Below are positions 6,667-12,371 of a stretch of 12,371 nucleotides of DNA, one piece after another (position 1 is the stretch's first letter; each line of letters opens with the position of its first letter). The notes under the pieces are model-generated. The model made no database searches. It was given only the letters and a program-made list of their open reading frames with translations, and had not been told where the DNA came from. The stretch spans positions 1 through 12,371 of the forward strand of contig CALPIT020000055.1 of assembly GCA_943323705.2 (NCBI GenBank), read 5' to 3'. Source of the stretch: Streptomyces griseus. GTDB lineage: Bacteria > Bacteroidota > Bacteroidia > Chitinophagales > Chitinophagaceae. The position numbers and the translations under genes were made by a program.

Positions 6667-6960
6667 ATGAAAGAAAATTCAATTCCATTTAAAAATTCAA
6701 GCACAAGTAAACTAGTTTTTGTCTTGAGCATCATTGTCTCGGGCTATTGGTGGTTGGGACAAGTAATAAATGTATATAGCTTTGCTTTAGTTGGTGCCAT
6801 ATTTGAGATTCTTTGGCTTCCAGTTCTAGCAATGTTATTTGTACTACCCATAATTTCTATGATATTGTTGCTAAGAGAAAAGGTAAACATCAGATCACTT
6901 TATATCTATTCTACCCTCTTAGGTATCTCAACTATTTTAATTATGCTTTTAGGAAAATAA
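6667..6960 (+). CDS. Small three-helix membrane protein of unknown function
   Basis: I do not recognise a family. The 97-residue protein has a short polar N-terminus (1-14) and three hydrophobic stretches: about 16-36, about 38-68 with a Pro-containing end, and about 77-95 after the basic loop LREKVNIRS (69-77). A short basic loop between helices two and three would favour an inner-membrane placement with that loop in the cytoplasm. The aromatic cluster GYWWLGQ (26-32) is the most distinctive feature. It stands alone with spacers of about 105 and 115 bp on either side, and nothing links it to its neighbours. The ATG has an AT-rich leader without a Shine-Dalgarno sequence, as is normal for this phylum. 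It is likely a real gene because the frame stays open with continuous membrane-protein character. Confidence 0.7.
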   Translation: MKENSIPFKNSSTSKLVFVLSIIVSGYWWLGQVINVYSFALVGAIFEILWLPVLAMLFVLPIISMILLLREKVNIRSLYIYSTLLGISTILIMLLGK

Positions 6961-7075
6961 ATTCAGCATTATTATGGTATGAAAAGAAACCCTAGTTACC
7001 AATAGCACCGATATTAATGGATTAGCACTGTTGCTAACCGTTAGAAAAAAATTAAAGCCGGTAAAACCCATAATC

Positions 7076-7900
7076 ATGCAAAAATTATCCATCATTGCTT
7101 TATTGATACTTTTAGTTTCTTTTTTAAACAAAGAAAACAATGAATTTGCTTTACATAAAATAAACCACGATTATCTAAAAGTAAAGACAGACTTATATGT
7201 ATGTAAATATGAAGTTTCAAATCTTGATTATAGATCATTTTTAACCGATTTAAACAACTCAAATAATTACGAAGATTATAAGTTTTGTTTGCCAGATACA
7301 ACCTGTTGGAGAGAAAAAATTACATACAACGAACCCTTTGTAAATTACTATTTCCAACACCCTAGTTACAACGATTACCCTGTTGTAGGTGTTAGCTATG
7401 AAATGGCAAATAAATATTGCTCATGGCTTACTCAAAAATATAATTTGGAATCAAAGAGAAAATTCAAAAAAGTAATTTTCAAATTGTTAAGTAATAATGA
7501 ATGGATTTTTGCTGCAAACAATGGAGATACAACTAAAGCGTATACTTGGGGAAGTGGCTTTATGCAGAATAATAGAAAACAATACTTATGTAACTTCAAG
7601 CATACTGTTTTTGTTTTTGACTCTACAACAAAAATCTATACCGAATGGCCAGCGTCAGATTCTATTTCTTTAAATAATAGAGCATCAATATCTGGCCCTG
7701 TAAAATCCTTTTACCCTAGCACACTGGGTATGTATAACATGTGCGGTAATGTTGCCGAAATGATAGAAGAAAAAGGAATTGCAAAAGGTGGTAGTTATGC
7801 CGACCCCGCTTACTTGGTAAGGATAGCTAGTGAGAAATCTTATTTAAAACCAACAGCTGATATCGGGTTTAGGGTTTGTATGAAAGTAATCGAAAAGTAA
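7076..7900 (+). CDS. Exported FGE/SUMF1-like (sulfatase-modifying factor) domain protein without catalytic cysteines
   Basis: From the ATG at 7076 the protein has 274 residues. This start is preferred over the upstream in-frame TTG at 7031 because it opens directly on a signal-type hydrophobic segment (MQKLSIIALLILLVSFLN). The rest follows the FGE-sulfatase fold: VCKYEVSNLDYRSFL (42-56), YPVVGVSYEMANKYCSWL (101-118), LLSNNEWIFAANNG (137-150), YTWGSG (156-161), LGMYNMCGNVAEM (217-229), KGGSY (237-241) and GFRVCMK (264-270). True FGE has a Cys pair just after the GGSY box (C-x4-C). Here the following residues are ADPAYLVRIASEK, with no Cys, so it should not generate formylglycine. Non-catalytic relatives in Bacteroidota include the gliding/T9SS proteins GldJ and GldK, but there is no lipobox and no gld neighbour. 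A binding or structural role in the envelope is inferred. Confidence 0.85.
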   Translation: MQKLSIIALLILLVSFLNKENNEFALHKINHDYLKVKTDLYVCKYEVSNLDYRSFLTDLNNSNNYEDYKFCLPDTTCWREKITYNEPFVNYYFQHPSYNDYPVVGVSYEMANKYCSWLTQKYNLESKRKFKKVIFKLLSNNEWIFAANNGDTTKAYTWGSGFMQNNRKQYLCNFKHTVFVFDSTTKIYTEWPASDSISLNNRASISGPVKSFYPSTLGMYNMCGNVAEMIEEKGIAKGGSYADPAYLVRIASEKSYLKPTADIGFRVCMKVIEK

Positions 7901-7984
7901 ATCTTCACCCAACATCGGAATTGCATCAATCATAAATATAATTTTTGAATTACTTTTTAAGTCGAGTAATTGTCTAACAAAAAT

Positions 7985-7992
7985 TAATTTTG
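7985..7992 (+). promoter_or_regulatory. -7 promoter element for the DUF2490-like gene
   Basis: TAATTTTG matches TAnnTTTG exactly and is identical to the element before mqnC. It overlaps the in-frame TTG at 7990, so that codon would not be on the transcript; this supports the ATG at 8059 as the true start. Confidence 0.5.
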
Positions 7993-8058
7993 CTCAATTC
8001 AATACATATCTATTTTTTAAAGAATAGACAAAACCATACTGAACAGAGAAAAAAATTT

Positions 8059-8778
8059 ATGAAAAAGATTTTATTAATAATAATTATACTTGTTCTATCT
8101 GTAAATGGTTTTGCTCAGAATTATGAATTGGGTAGTTGGAACATTTTGAATTTGAAATACAACTATTCAAAAAAATGGAGTGCATTTGGTGAGGCACAAT
8201 TACGTTCATTAAAATTTTACAACAACTTTCATTATTACGAATACAAGATTGGTATTAACTACAAGGTACATAAGAACGTAAAGCTAACTTTAGGTGCGGG
8301 CAGTTACCAAACTTATAAAGAAGGCGGGGATTTTGTGTTGCCAAAAAATAATGATGAATTTAGACTTTGGCCTCAGATCATTCTTTTTCAATCACTAGGT
8401 AAGTTAAAAATAGAACAACGTTATCGAGCAGAGTTTAGGTTTACAAGCAACGGCTACCGTAACCGTTATCGATACAGATTTGGTGTTTCTTACCCATTTG
8501 GAAAGGAGCGAAATGATTACAAAACCTTTCAAGTCAATGCAAGTAATGAAATATTTTTTACAGACAAAGAACCTTACTTCGAGAGAAACAGATTTTTATT
8601 TGCATTCAATTACAAACCCTCAAAAGCAACAACTATTCAAATCGGTTATTTACATCAGTTCGACTACAAAATAAACGATGAAGTGGGTCGTGATTTTTTA
8701 CAATTAGGATGTTATATAGAATTATTCAGAAAACAATCGCCAAATACTTCTATTGATACTGACATCAAGGATAATTAA
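8059..8778 (+). CDS. DUF2490-like outer-membrane beta-barrel protein
   Basis: Counting from ATG 8059, the protein has 239 residues. The frame is open from 7990, but that start would put 23 polar residues before the signal peptide. Residues 1-20 are a signal peptide ending VNGFAQ. The mature part alternates polar and aromatic residues as in a small barrel: SWNILNLKYNYSKKWSAFGEAQLR (about 26-49, in two strands), YYEYKIGINYKV, LTLGAGSYQTY, EFRLWPQI (100-107), EQRYRAEFRF (119-128), RNRYRYRFGVSYPF (134-147), FERNRFLFAFNYKP and IQIGYLHQFDY. This order, with the R-W-Q-like box and the Arg-rich middle strands, fits the DUF2490 family. The last 15 residues are polar and do not end in an aromatic residue, which is slightly unusual. 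The function of the family is not known. The next gene starts 78 bp downstream with its own promoter. Confidence 0.8.
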   Translation: MKKILLIIIILVLSVNGFAQNYELGSWNILNLKYNYSKKWSAFGEAQLRSLKFYNNFHYYEYKIGINYKVHKNVKLTLGAGSYQTYKEGGDFVLPKNNDEFRLWPQIILFQSLGKLKIEQRYRAEFRFTSNGYRNRYRYRFGVSYPFGKERNDYKTFQVNASNEIFFTDKEPYFERNRFLFAFNYKPSKATTIQIGYLHQFDYKINDEVGRDFLQLGCYIELFRKQSPNTSIDTDIKDN

Positions 8779-8816
8779 AATAAATAACGAATAAATTAAA
8801 AGACCCTTTAACTCAA

Positions 8817-8847
8817 TTTGAAAGTAAAATACCTTGATGTATCTTTA
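8817..8847 (+). promoter_or_regulatory. Two-part Bacteroidota-type promoter for the three-repeat secreted protein
   Basis: TTTG at 8817-8820 is followed after 19 bases by TATCTTTA at 8840-8847. The spacing equals that of the Bacteroidota TTTG/TAnnTTTG promoter, and only the last base of the -7 box differs. It is the only promoter in the window with both parts at this spacing. The ATG at 8857 is nine bases after the box, so the leader would be only a few bases. Confidence 0.5.
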
Positions 8848-8856
8848 TTTTTGAAA

Positions 8857-10197
8857 ATGAAAAAATACATATTATATATCGCCCTGCTTTTCGCTTTCAA
8901 TATTGCCAATGCACAACATGTTGGCATCGTAAGGAAAAACTATATTTCAGCCTATTTTGATAGCACTTTTATGGAAAATATTGAAGTGTTTGATTCTGCA
9001 ACGATTAGGCTTGGAAGTATAAATCCAGAAACAGGAATGGTTTCTAACATAGGAAATTCAGAATACAATTCTGGAATTAATCTTACCGGTGCAACTATAG
9101 ACCCTTATTTAAATCGGTATTACATAGGTAGTGGTTTTAATTTTTTAACTTTTGATATCAACTCTGGTAACATCATAAACAATGTTCCAGTTTTTGGAGC
9201 TGCTAATTCTGTTTCTTTTCAGAATTTTAGATTCAATAATAGTGACTCAACAATTTATGGCATGATACCCATAAATTTTTATTCCAGCTATTTTGATAGC
9301 TCGTTAATGACCAATATTGAAGTTTTTGATTCCACTCGAATTCGCTTTGCTTCCATAAATCCTGCAACCGGACAATACACTTTAATCGGAAACACTTCAT
9401 ATAGCAATCTTTATACTTTGGCGGGCAACTCTATAGATCCCTATCAAATGGTATATTACTATTCAGCTGTTGATTCTTTGATTGGAATAGATTTATACAC
9501 TGGCGCCAAATTTAGCGAGACGCCCATTTTATTGCCTTCATTTGGAATTTTTGAAAACATTGCGTACAGTTGCATCGACAAATCTATTTATGGTTTAACG
9601 CGTCAAAACTATGTTTCTACTGTGTTTGATAGCCTTTACATGGATTATATTGATGTTATCGATTCAACAACATTTAGGCTTTCAAAAATAAATCCCAATA
9701 CAGGCGTGGTGACTTTTTTATCACCTTACAATATTGGAACTGGAGGAAATTTATCTAGTGGCGCGTTTGTTGATCCAAATGCCATGACATACTATTTTAG
9801 CAATGGAAATCAAATAGTAGGTGTGTCATTGGTTACCGGGCTTATAACTTCGTCTGTTTCAACATCATTCGAATCTGGTGCCTTTGCCGTAAATATGATG
9901 AGAAGCACTCAAAATTGTTTTGATGCTACAGCACTTAGATTTAAAAGTAAACCCGTTGATGTAGTTAATAATGTAAAAGCAGAGGGAATTTTGTTTCCCA
10001 ATCCTGCTCAAAACGAAATCACACTAAAAATCAATGAATCATTTAGCAATATAGAAATCTTTGATTCTAGAGGCCGTTTCATTTTAGCATCGAAACAAAA
10101 AACAATTGACATTTCTAGTTTACAAAGCGGGATTTATTTTGTAAAAGTTGTTACTGAAACTGGGAGATTGTTTACTGATAAATTTGTTAAGTATTGA
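8857..10197 (+). CDS. T9SS-secreted protein with three ~112-residue repeats and type A sorting domain
   Basis: The start is the ATG at 8857 (446 residues); the frame is open from a TTG at 8818, but that codon lies inside the promoter and would bury the signal peptide. Residues 1-19 are a signal peptide (ending NIANA). Residues 23-348 hold three tandem units beginning at Gly23, Gly135 and Gly246. Each has N[YF]-x-S-x-x-FDS, then I-x-V-x-DS, R-x-x-x-INPxTG, a DPxxxxYY stretch and a second x-TG turn. FDS occurs at 34, 146 and 257; INP at 55, 167 and 278; DP at 82, 194 and 306. The units resemble propeller-type repeats, but three units of this size is not a standard blade count. Residues 377-446 are a type A sorting domain (GILFPNPAQNEITL, IEIFDSRGRFIL, LQSGIYFVKV). 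The protein should reach the cell surface or medium. Function and ligand are not recognised. Confidence 0.88.
   Translation: MKKYILYIALLFAFNIANAQHVGIVRKNYISAYFDSTFMENIEVFDSATIRLGSINPETGMVSNIGNSEYNSGINLTGATIDPYLNRYYIGSGFNFLTFDINSGNIINNVPVFGAANSVSFQNFRFNNSDSTIYGMIPINFYSSYFDSSLMTNIEVFDSTRIRFASINPATGQYTLIGNTSYSNLYTLAGNSIDPYQMVYYYSAVDSLIGIDLYTGAKFSETPILLPSFGIFENIAYSCIDKSIYGLTRQNYVSTVFDSLYMDYIDVIDSTTFRLSKINPNTGVVTFLSPYNIGTGGNLSSGAFVDPNAMTYYFSNGNQIVGVSLVTGLITSSVSTSFESGAFAVNMMRSTQNCFDATALRFKSKPVDVVNNVKAEGILFPNPAQNEITLKINESFSNIEIFDSRGRFILASKQKTIDISSLQSGIYFVKVVTETGRLFTDKFVKY
8923..9900 (+). repeat. Three in-frame coding repeats of about 112 codons
   Basis: The units run about 8923-9258, 9259-9591 and 9592-9900 inside the T9SS cargo gene. 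Conserved blocks recur at 336 and 333 bases. Similarity is clearer in protein than in DNA, so duplication is not recent. The last unit lacks the final stretch seen between the others and leads into a linker before the sorting domain. Confidence 0.85.
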
Positions 10198-10258
10198 GGC
10201 GTTGATAATAAAATATTTATTCTTCTTAAATGCCGAAAACGTTTGCCCCAAAAAAACG

Positions 10259-10266
10259 TAATTTTC
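10259..10266 (+). promoter_or_regulatory. Weak -7-like element before the polysaccharide deacetylase gene
   Basis: TAATTTTC matches TAnnTTTG except for the last base, 15 bases before the ATG at 10282. A TTTG at 10242-10245 is 13 bases upstream rather than 19, so support is limited. Confidence 0.25.
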
Positions 10267-10281
10267 CCCCAATAATTTTTA

Positions 10282-11208
10282 ATGCAGACTATAATAAAAA
10301 TATTAATACTGGTGTTTTTCTACAATAGCACATTTGCCCAAACTAACGAAAGCAGCATTCAGACTGGTATTCCAATAGAAATGCTTTTCCCAAATGGAAA
10401 AACAAAAGCATTGATATTGAGCTATGATGATGGTGGGATTCAAGATAGAGAGCTAGTTAAACTGATGAATAAATATAAGTTGATTGGAACCTTCCATTTA
10501 AATTCAAATAAACTTAGCACGAATGATTATTTAAGTAAAAATGAAATCAAAGAACTTTTTAAAGGTCACGAAGTTTCGGTTCATACTTTCAATCATCCTG
10601 GTTTAACAACTTTATCTAAAATTGATATTGTTTATGAAGTTATTGAAGACAGAAAAGAATTGGAACGATTAATGAATTATCCAGTTAGAGGAATGGCATA
10701 TCCTTTTGGTAACAATAATGATGCAGTAGTTGATGCTATAAAAGGATTAGGAATTGAATATGCTCGTAATGTTGATGATTCCTATAATTTCAAAATACCC
10801 GAAAACTTCTTAAAATGGAATCCTACAATACATCAATTTGCTAAAGCTTATTGGGAACCCAATAACCCCGAAAATGATGCTAAAGAATTGACTCGTTTTT
10901 ATCAAACCATCAATGATTTTTTGAAAACAAAAGAGCTGGCATTGTTAGATGTTTGGGGTCATTCCTGGGAGATGGGAAGTGACCAAAAGAAATGGAATGA
11001 AACCGATACTTTTTTCAAAATGATTGCCAATAATTCCTTCATTCATTACACTTCACAAATTGACTTAGTAGATTACATAAATGCTTTTAAGAATTTGAAA
11101 TTTTCTGTTGATAAAAAAATAATCTATAACCCAAGCTCAACAATGTTGTTTTTTAAATTTAATGGTAAATCATATAGTGTGTTGTCTGGTAAAACGATAT
11201 ACCTATGA
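10282..11208 (+). CDS. Secreted polysaccharide deacetylase (CE4/NodB-homology domain)
   Basis: CE4 enzymes remove N- or O-acetyl groups from chitin, peptidoglycan or other glycans using a divalent metal. The 308 residues begin with a signal peptide (about 1-19, ending STFAQ at 20). The NodB domain spans about 40-265. Motif 1 is LSYDDGG (46-52), with Asp49 as likely base and Asp50 as metal ligand. Motif 2 is HTFNH (101-105), with His101 and His105 as metal ligands. Motif 3 is RGMAYPFG (136-143). DVWGHSWE (223-230) supplies His227, fitting the late catalytic His. All key residues are present, so it is probably active. After the domain, residues 270-308 form a short strand-rich tail (KIIYNPSSTMLFFKF, SYSVLSGKTIYL). 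The substrate cannot be assigned. The stop lies 52 bases before the next ATG, the tightest spacing in this stretch, so co-transcription is possible. Confidence 0.9.
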   Translation: MQTIIKILILVFFYNSTFAQTNESSIQTGIPIEMLFPNGKTKALILSYDDGGIQDRELVKLMNKYKLIGTFHLNSNKLSTNDYLSKNEIKELFKGHEVSVHTFNHPGLTTLSKIDIVYEVIEDRKELERLMNYPVRGMAYPFGNNNDAVVDAIKGLGIEYARNVDDSYNFKIPENFLKWNPTIHQFAKAYWEPNNPENDAKELTRFYQTINDFLKTKELALLDVWGHSWEMGSDQKKWNETDTFFKMIANNSFIHYTSQIDLVDYINAFKNLKFSVDKKIIYNPSSTMLFFKFNGKSYSVLSGKTIYL

Positions 11209-11260
11209 GATGCAAAATAGGATATCCTTTATTTTATGTTTACCATACAATTTAAATAGA

Positions 11261-11980
11261 ATGAAAAACATTTTATCTATACTGACTGTGATGATCTTGT
11301 TTGGATCTTGCACCAAAACAGAAATAAGCACAATTAACAAGCCCTGTTTCGACTCTTGTACCACTGTTCAAGGTCGTTTCATTACCGGGAACAATGAAGA
11401 AATACCCAATATCCCTATTGAATTAAACGCTGAAATACACCCTCCATCCGGTATTGGACAAACTACCATAAGAAAAATTGCTACAGGTACAACAAACAAT
11501 AATGGATTTTATACTTTAAATTTTGGCCTTTTGGAAAGAGAGTATGGTCAAATGACATCGGCTGTTTTATCGATAAACTTCAGCTATAACAAATTAAAAT
11601 TTCTTCCTGTAACATGGTATGAAAATTATCGAACCGCTGAATTTCTAGGACCGCTTTCTAGAAAAGACACGACAATTACTGCCAATATTTTTTTAGCTAG
11701 CCGAAGCAAATTAAAAATTAGATTGGAAAACTTTGTTCCACTTCAGGTTGGTGATGGTTTTTCTGTAATTACTACCTGTGGCGTTGGACTTGAAAGACAG
11801 TATGAAAGTGGTGGTTTTATTGAAGCCAATCAGCCAACTATTGAACAAGAAATTGATGCTTGCGGTAATGAGCAAACAACAGTAATTGTTCGAAAAACAA
11901 AGAATGGAATTTCCTCATCAACGAGTACAACTATTTCAACTCCCACAGGACAAATTGTTCCGGTAACATTTACGTACTAA
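11261..11980 (+). CDS. Lipoprotein with a carboxypeptidase-regulatory-like beta domain
   Basis: The start is set at ATG 11261 (239 residues); an upstream in-frame ATG at 11162 would overlap the deacetylase by 47 bases and hide the signal. Residues 1-16 are a lipoprotein signal with lipobox LFGSC, the lipidated Cys being 17. Following residues (TKTE) are typical of an exported Bacteroidota lipoprotein. Residues 35-95 look like a CarboxypepD_reg or transthyretin-like sandwich: TVQGRFITGNNEEIPNIPIE, then TGTTNNNGFYTLNFG, the G-x-F/Y-x-L ending of such domains. The rest is strand-rich (ITANIFLASRSKLKIRLEN and later) without a family I know. Cys29, Cys33, Cys173 and Cys201 could form two disulfides, which is plausible outside the cytoplasm. 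No catalytic motif is seen. Its place after the deacetylase may mean a shared envelope role, but this is only inference. Confidence 0.82.
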   Translation: MKNILSILTVMILFGSCTKTEISTINKPCFDSCTTVQGRFITGNNEEIPNIPIELNAEIHPPSGIGQTTIRKIATGTTNNNGFYTLNFGLLEREYGQMTSAVLSINFSYNKLKFLPVTWYENYRTAEFLGPLSRKDTTITANIFLASRSKLKIRLENFVPLQVGDGFSVITTCGVGLERQYESGGFIEANQPTIEQEIDACGNEQTTVIVRKTKNGISSSTSTTISTPTGQIVPVTFTY

Positions 11981-12117
11981 AAACAACTAAAAAAAGAATT
12001 GTCTAAACTGCTGAGAGACTTAAAAAAAATTTAAGCAACAGTAACCTACAAAAACATAACGATATTTGTAATTAAATAAATCTAATTCGTGAATTCGTGG
12101 TTATCAAATTTTCTACA

Positions 12118-12371
12118 ATGAAAAAAACGTCTCTTTTATTTTTTCTGTGTTTCGTTCTCAATAATCTTTTCTCCCAAAACATAACCGGCCAATGGTCGGG
12201 CGTTTTAAAAATACAAGGAACGCAATTACGTGTTGTATTTAATGTTTCCAAAACCGACAGCGGCTATGCGTCAACGATGGATAGTCCAGATCAAGGCGCC
12301 AAAGGAATTCCCACAACTAAAACAGAATTTGAAAATGAAACCATAAAAATTAAAGCGGAAAAACTCAAAAT
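12118..12371 (+). CDS. Secreted alpha/beta hydrolase-type protein, N-terminal part; 3' end outside window
   Basis: Only 84 codons are present before the right edge. Residues 1-20 are a signal peptide (MKKTSLLFFLCFVLNNLFSQ). The next stretch, ITGQWSGVLKIQGTQLRVVF (22-41) and SKTDSGYASTMDSPDQGAKG (44-63), strongly resembles the N-terminal beta domain found before the alpha/beta hydrolase domain in many Bacteroidota proteins. The catalytic domain and its GxSxG and His motifs lie beyond the window, so the hydrolase assignment is from memory of this N-terminal pattern and not from catalytic residues. A near-consensus GATATTTG lies at 12061-12068. The ATG gives a clean signal peptide and is preferred. 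Confidence 0.75.
   Translation, partial: MKKTSLLFFLCFVLNNLFSQNITGQWSGVLKIQGTQLRVVFNVSKTDSGYASTMDSPDQGAKGIPTTKTEFENETIKIKAEKLK

Noticed and set aside
6813..6995. 60-codon frame overlapping the end of the small membrane protein
   Set aside because: It overlaps the three-helix protein in another frame and its translation lacks domain or membrane character.
6995..7038. Imperfect inverted repeat GTTACCAA/TTGCTAAC upstream of the FGE-like gene as an operator or terminator
   Set aside because: The stem is eight bases with a mismatch around a 28-base loop and has no T-run; this could be chance in AT-rich DNA.
5752..11980. A single operon or a new multi-gene secretion or defence system
   Set aside because: Genes share strand and envelope location, but spacers of about 80-160 bp and separate promoter-like boxes argue for independent transcription. 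No enzymes, NTPases or effectors form a recognisable set.

Overview
The window looks like chromosomal DNA from a member of the Bacteroidota. The support is: two secreted proteins ending in type A sorting domains of the type IX secretion system (T9SS), a TonB-dependent receptor with an N-terminal carboxypeptidase-regulatory-like domain, a DUF2490-type barrel, AT-rich spacers with no Shine-Dalgarno sequences, and several promoter -7 elements of the Bacteroidota form TAnnTTTG. The genus cannot be told from sequence alone. The futalosine menaquinone gene mqnC fits lineages such as Chitinophagales or Cytophagales, but that is inference.

Layout. Positions 1-494 (minus strand) hold the N-terminal part of an M16 zinc peptidase. 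A divergent 634-bp spacer (495-1128) is packed with repeats: an 82-bp direct repeat in two copies, each ending in the 9-bp-stem palindrome CCCACCGTT/AACGGTGGG, a third inverted copy of the palindrome, and GTTCAA-rich arms in inverted orientation on both sides. mqnC follows (1129-2250). The next spacer holds the decayed C-terminal tip of a tyrosine recombinase (about 2281-2430). Everything onward is on the plus strand: a secreted CIA30-family protein, a large TonB-dependent receptor, a T9SS cargo protein, a 97-residue three-helix membrane protein, an FGE/sulfatase-modifying-factor-like protein lacking the catalytic cysteine pair, a DUF2490 outer-membrane barrel, a T9SS cargo protein with three 112-residue repeats, a secreted CE4 polysaccharide deacetylase, a lipoprotein, and the start of a secreted protein resembling the N-terminus of Bacteroidota alpha/beta hydrolases.

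How the genes fit together. Most genes after mqnC encode exported envelope or surface proteins, but spacers of 50-160 bp and separate promoter-like elements suggest individually transcribed genes rather than one operon. The deacetylase and lipoprotein (52-bp gap) are the best candidates for co-transcription. No CRISPR array, tRNA, rRNA, intact transposase, toxin-antitoxin or defence module was seen. The most notable items are the repeat block upstream of mqnC, the recombinase relic, the three-repeat T9SS protein and the cysteine-less FGE-like protein. None of these is strong evidence for a new multi-gene system.
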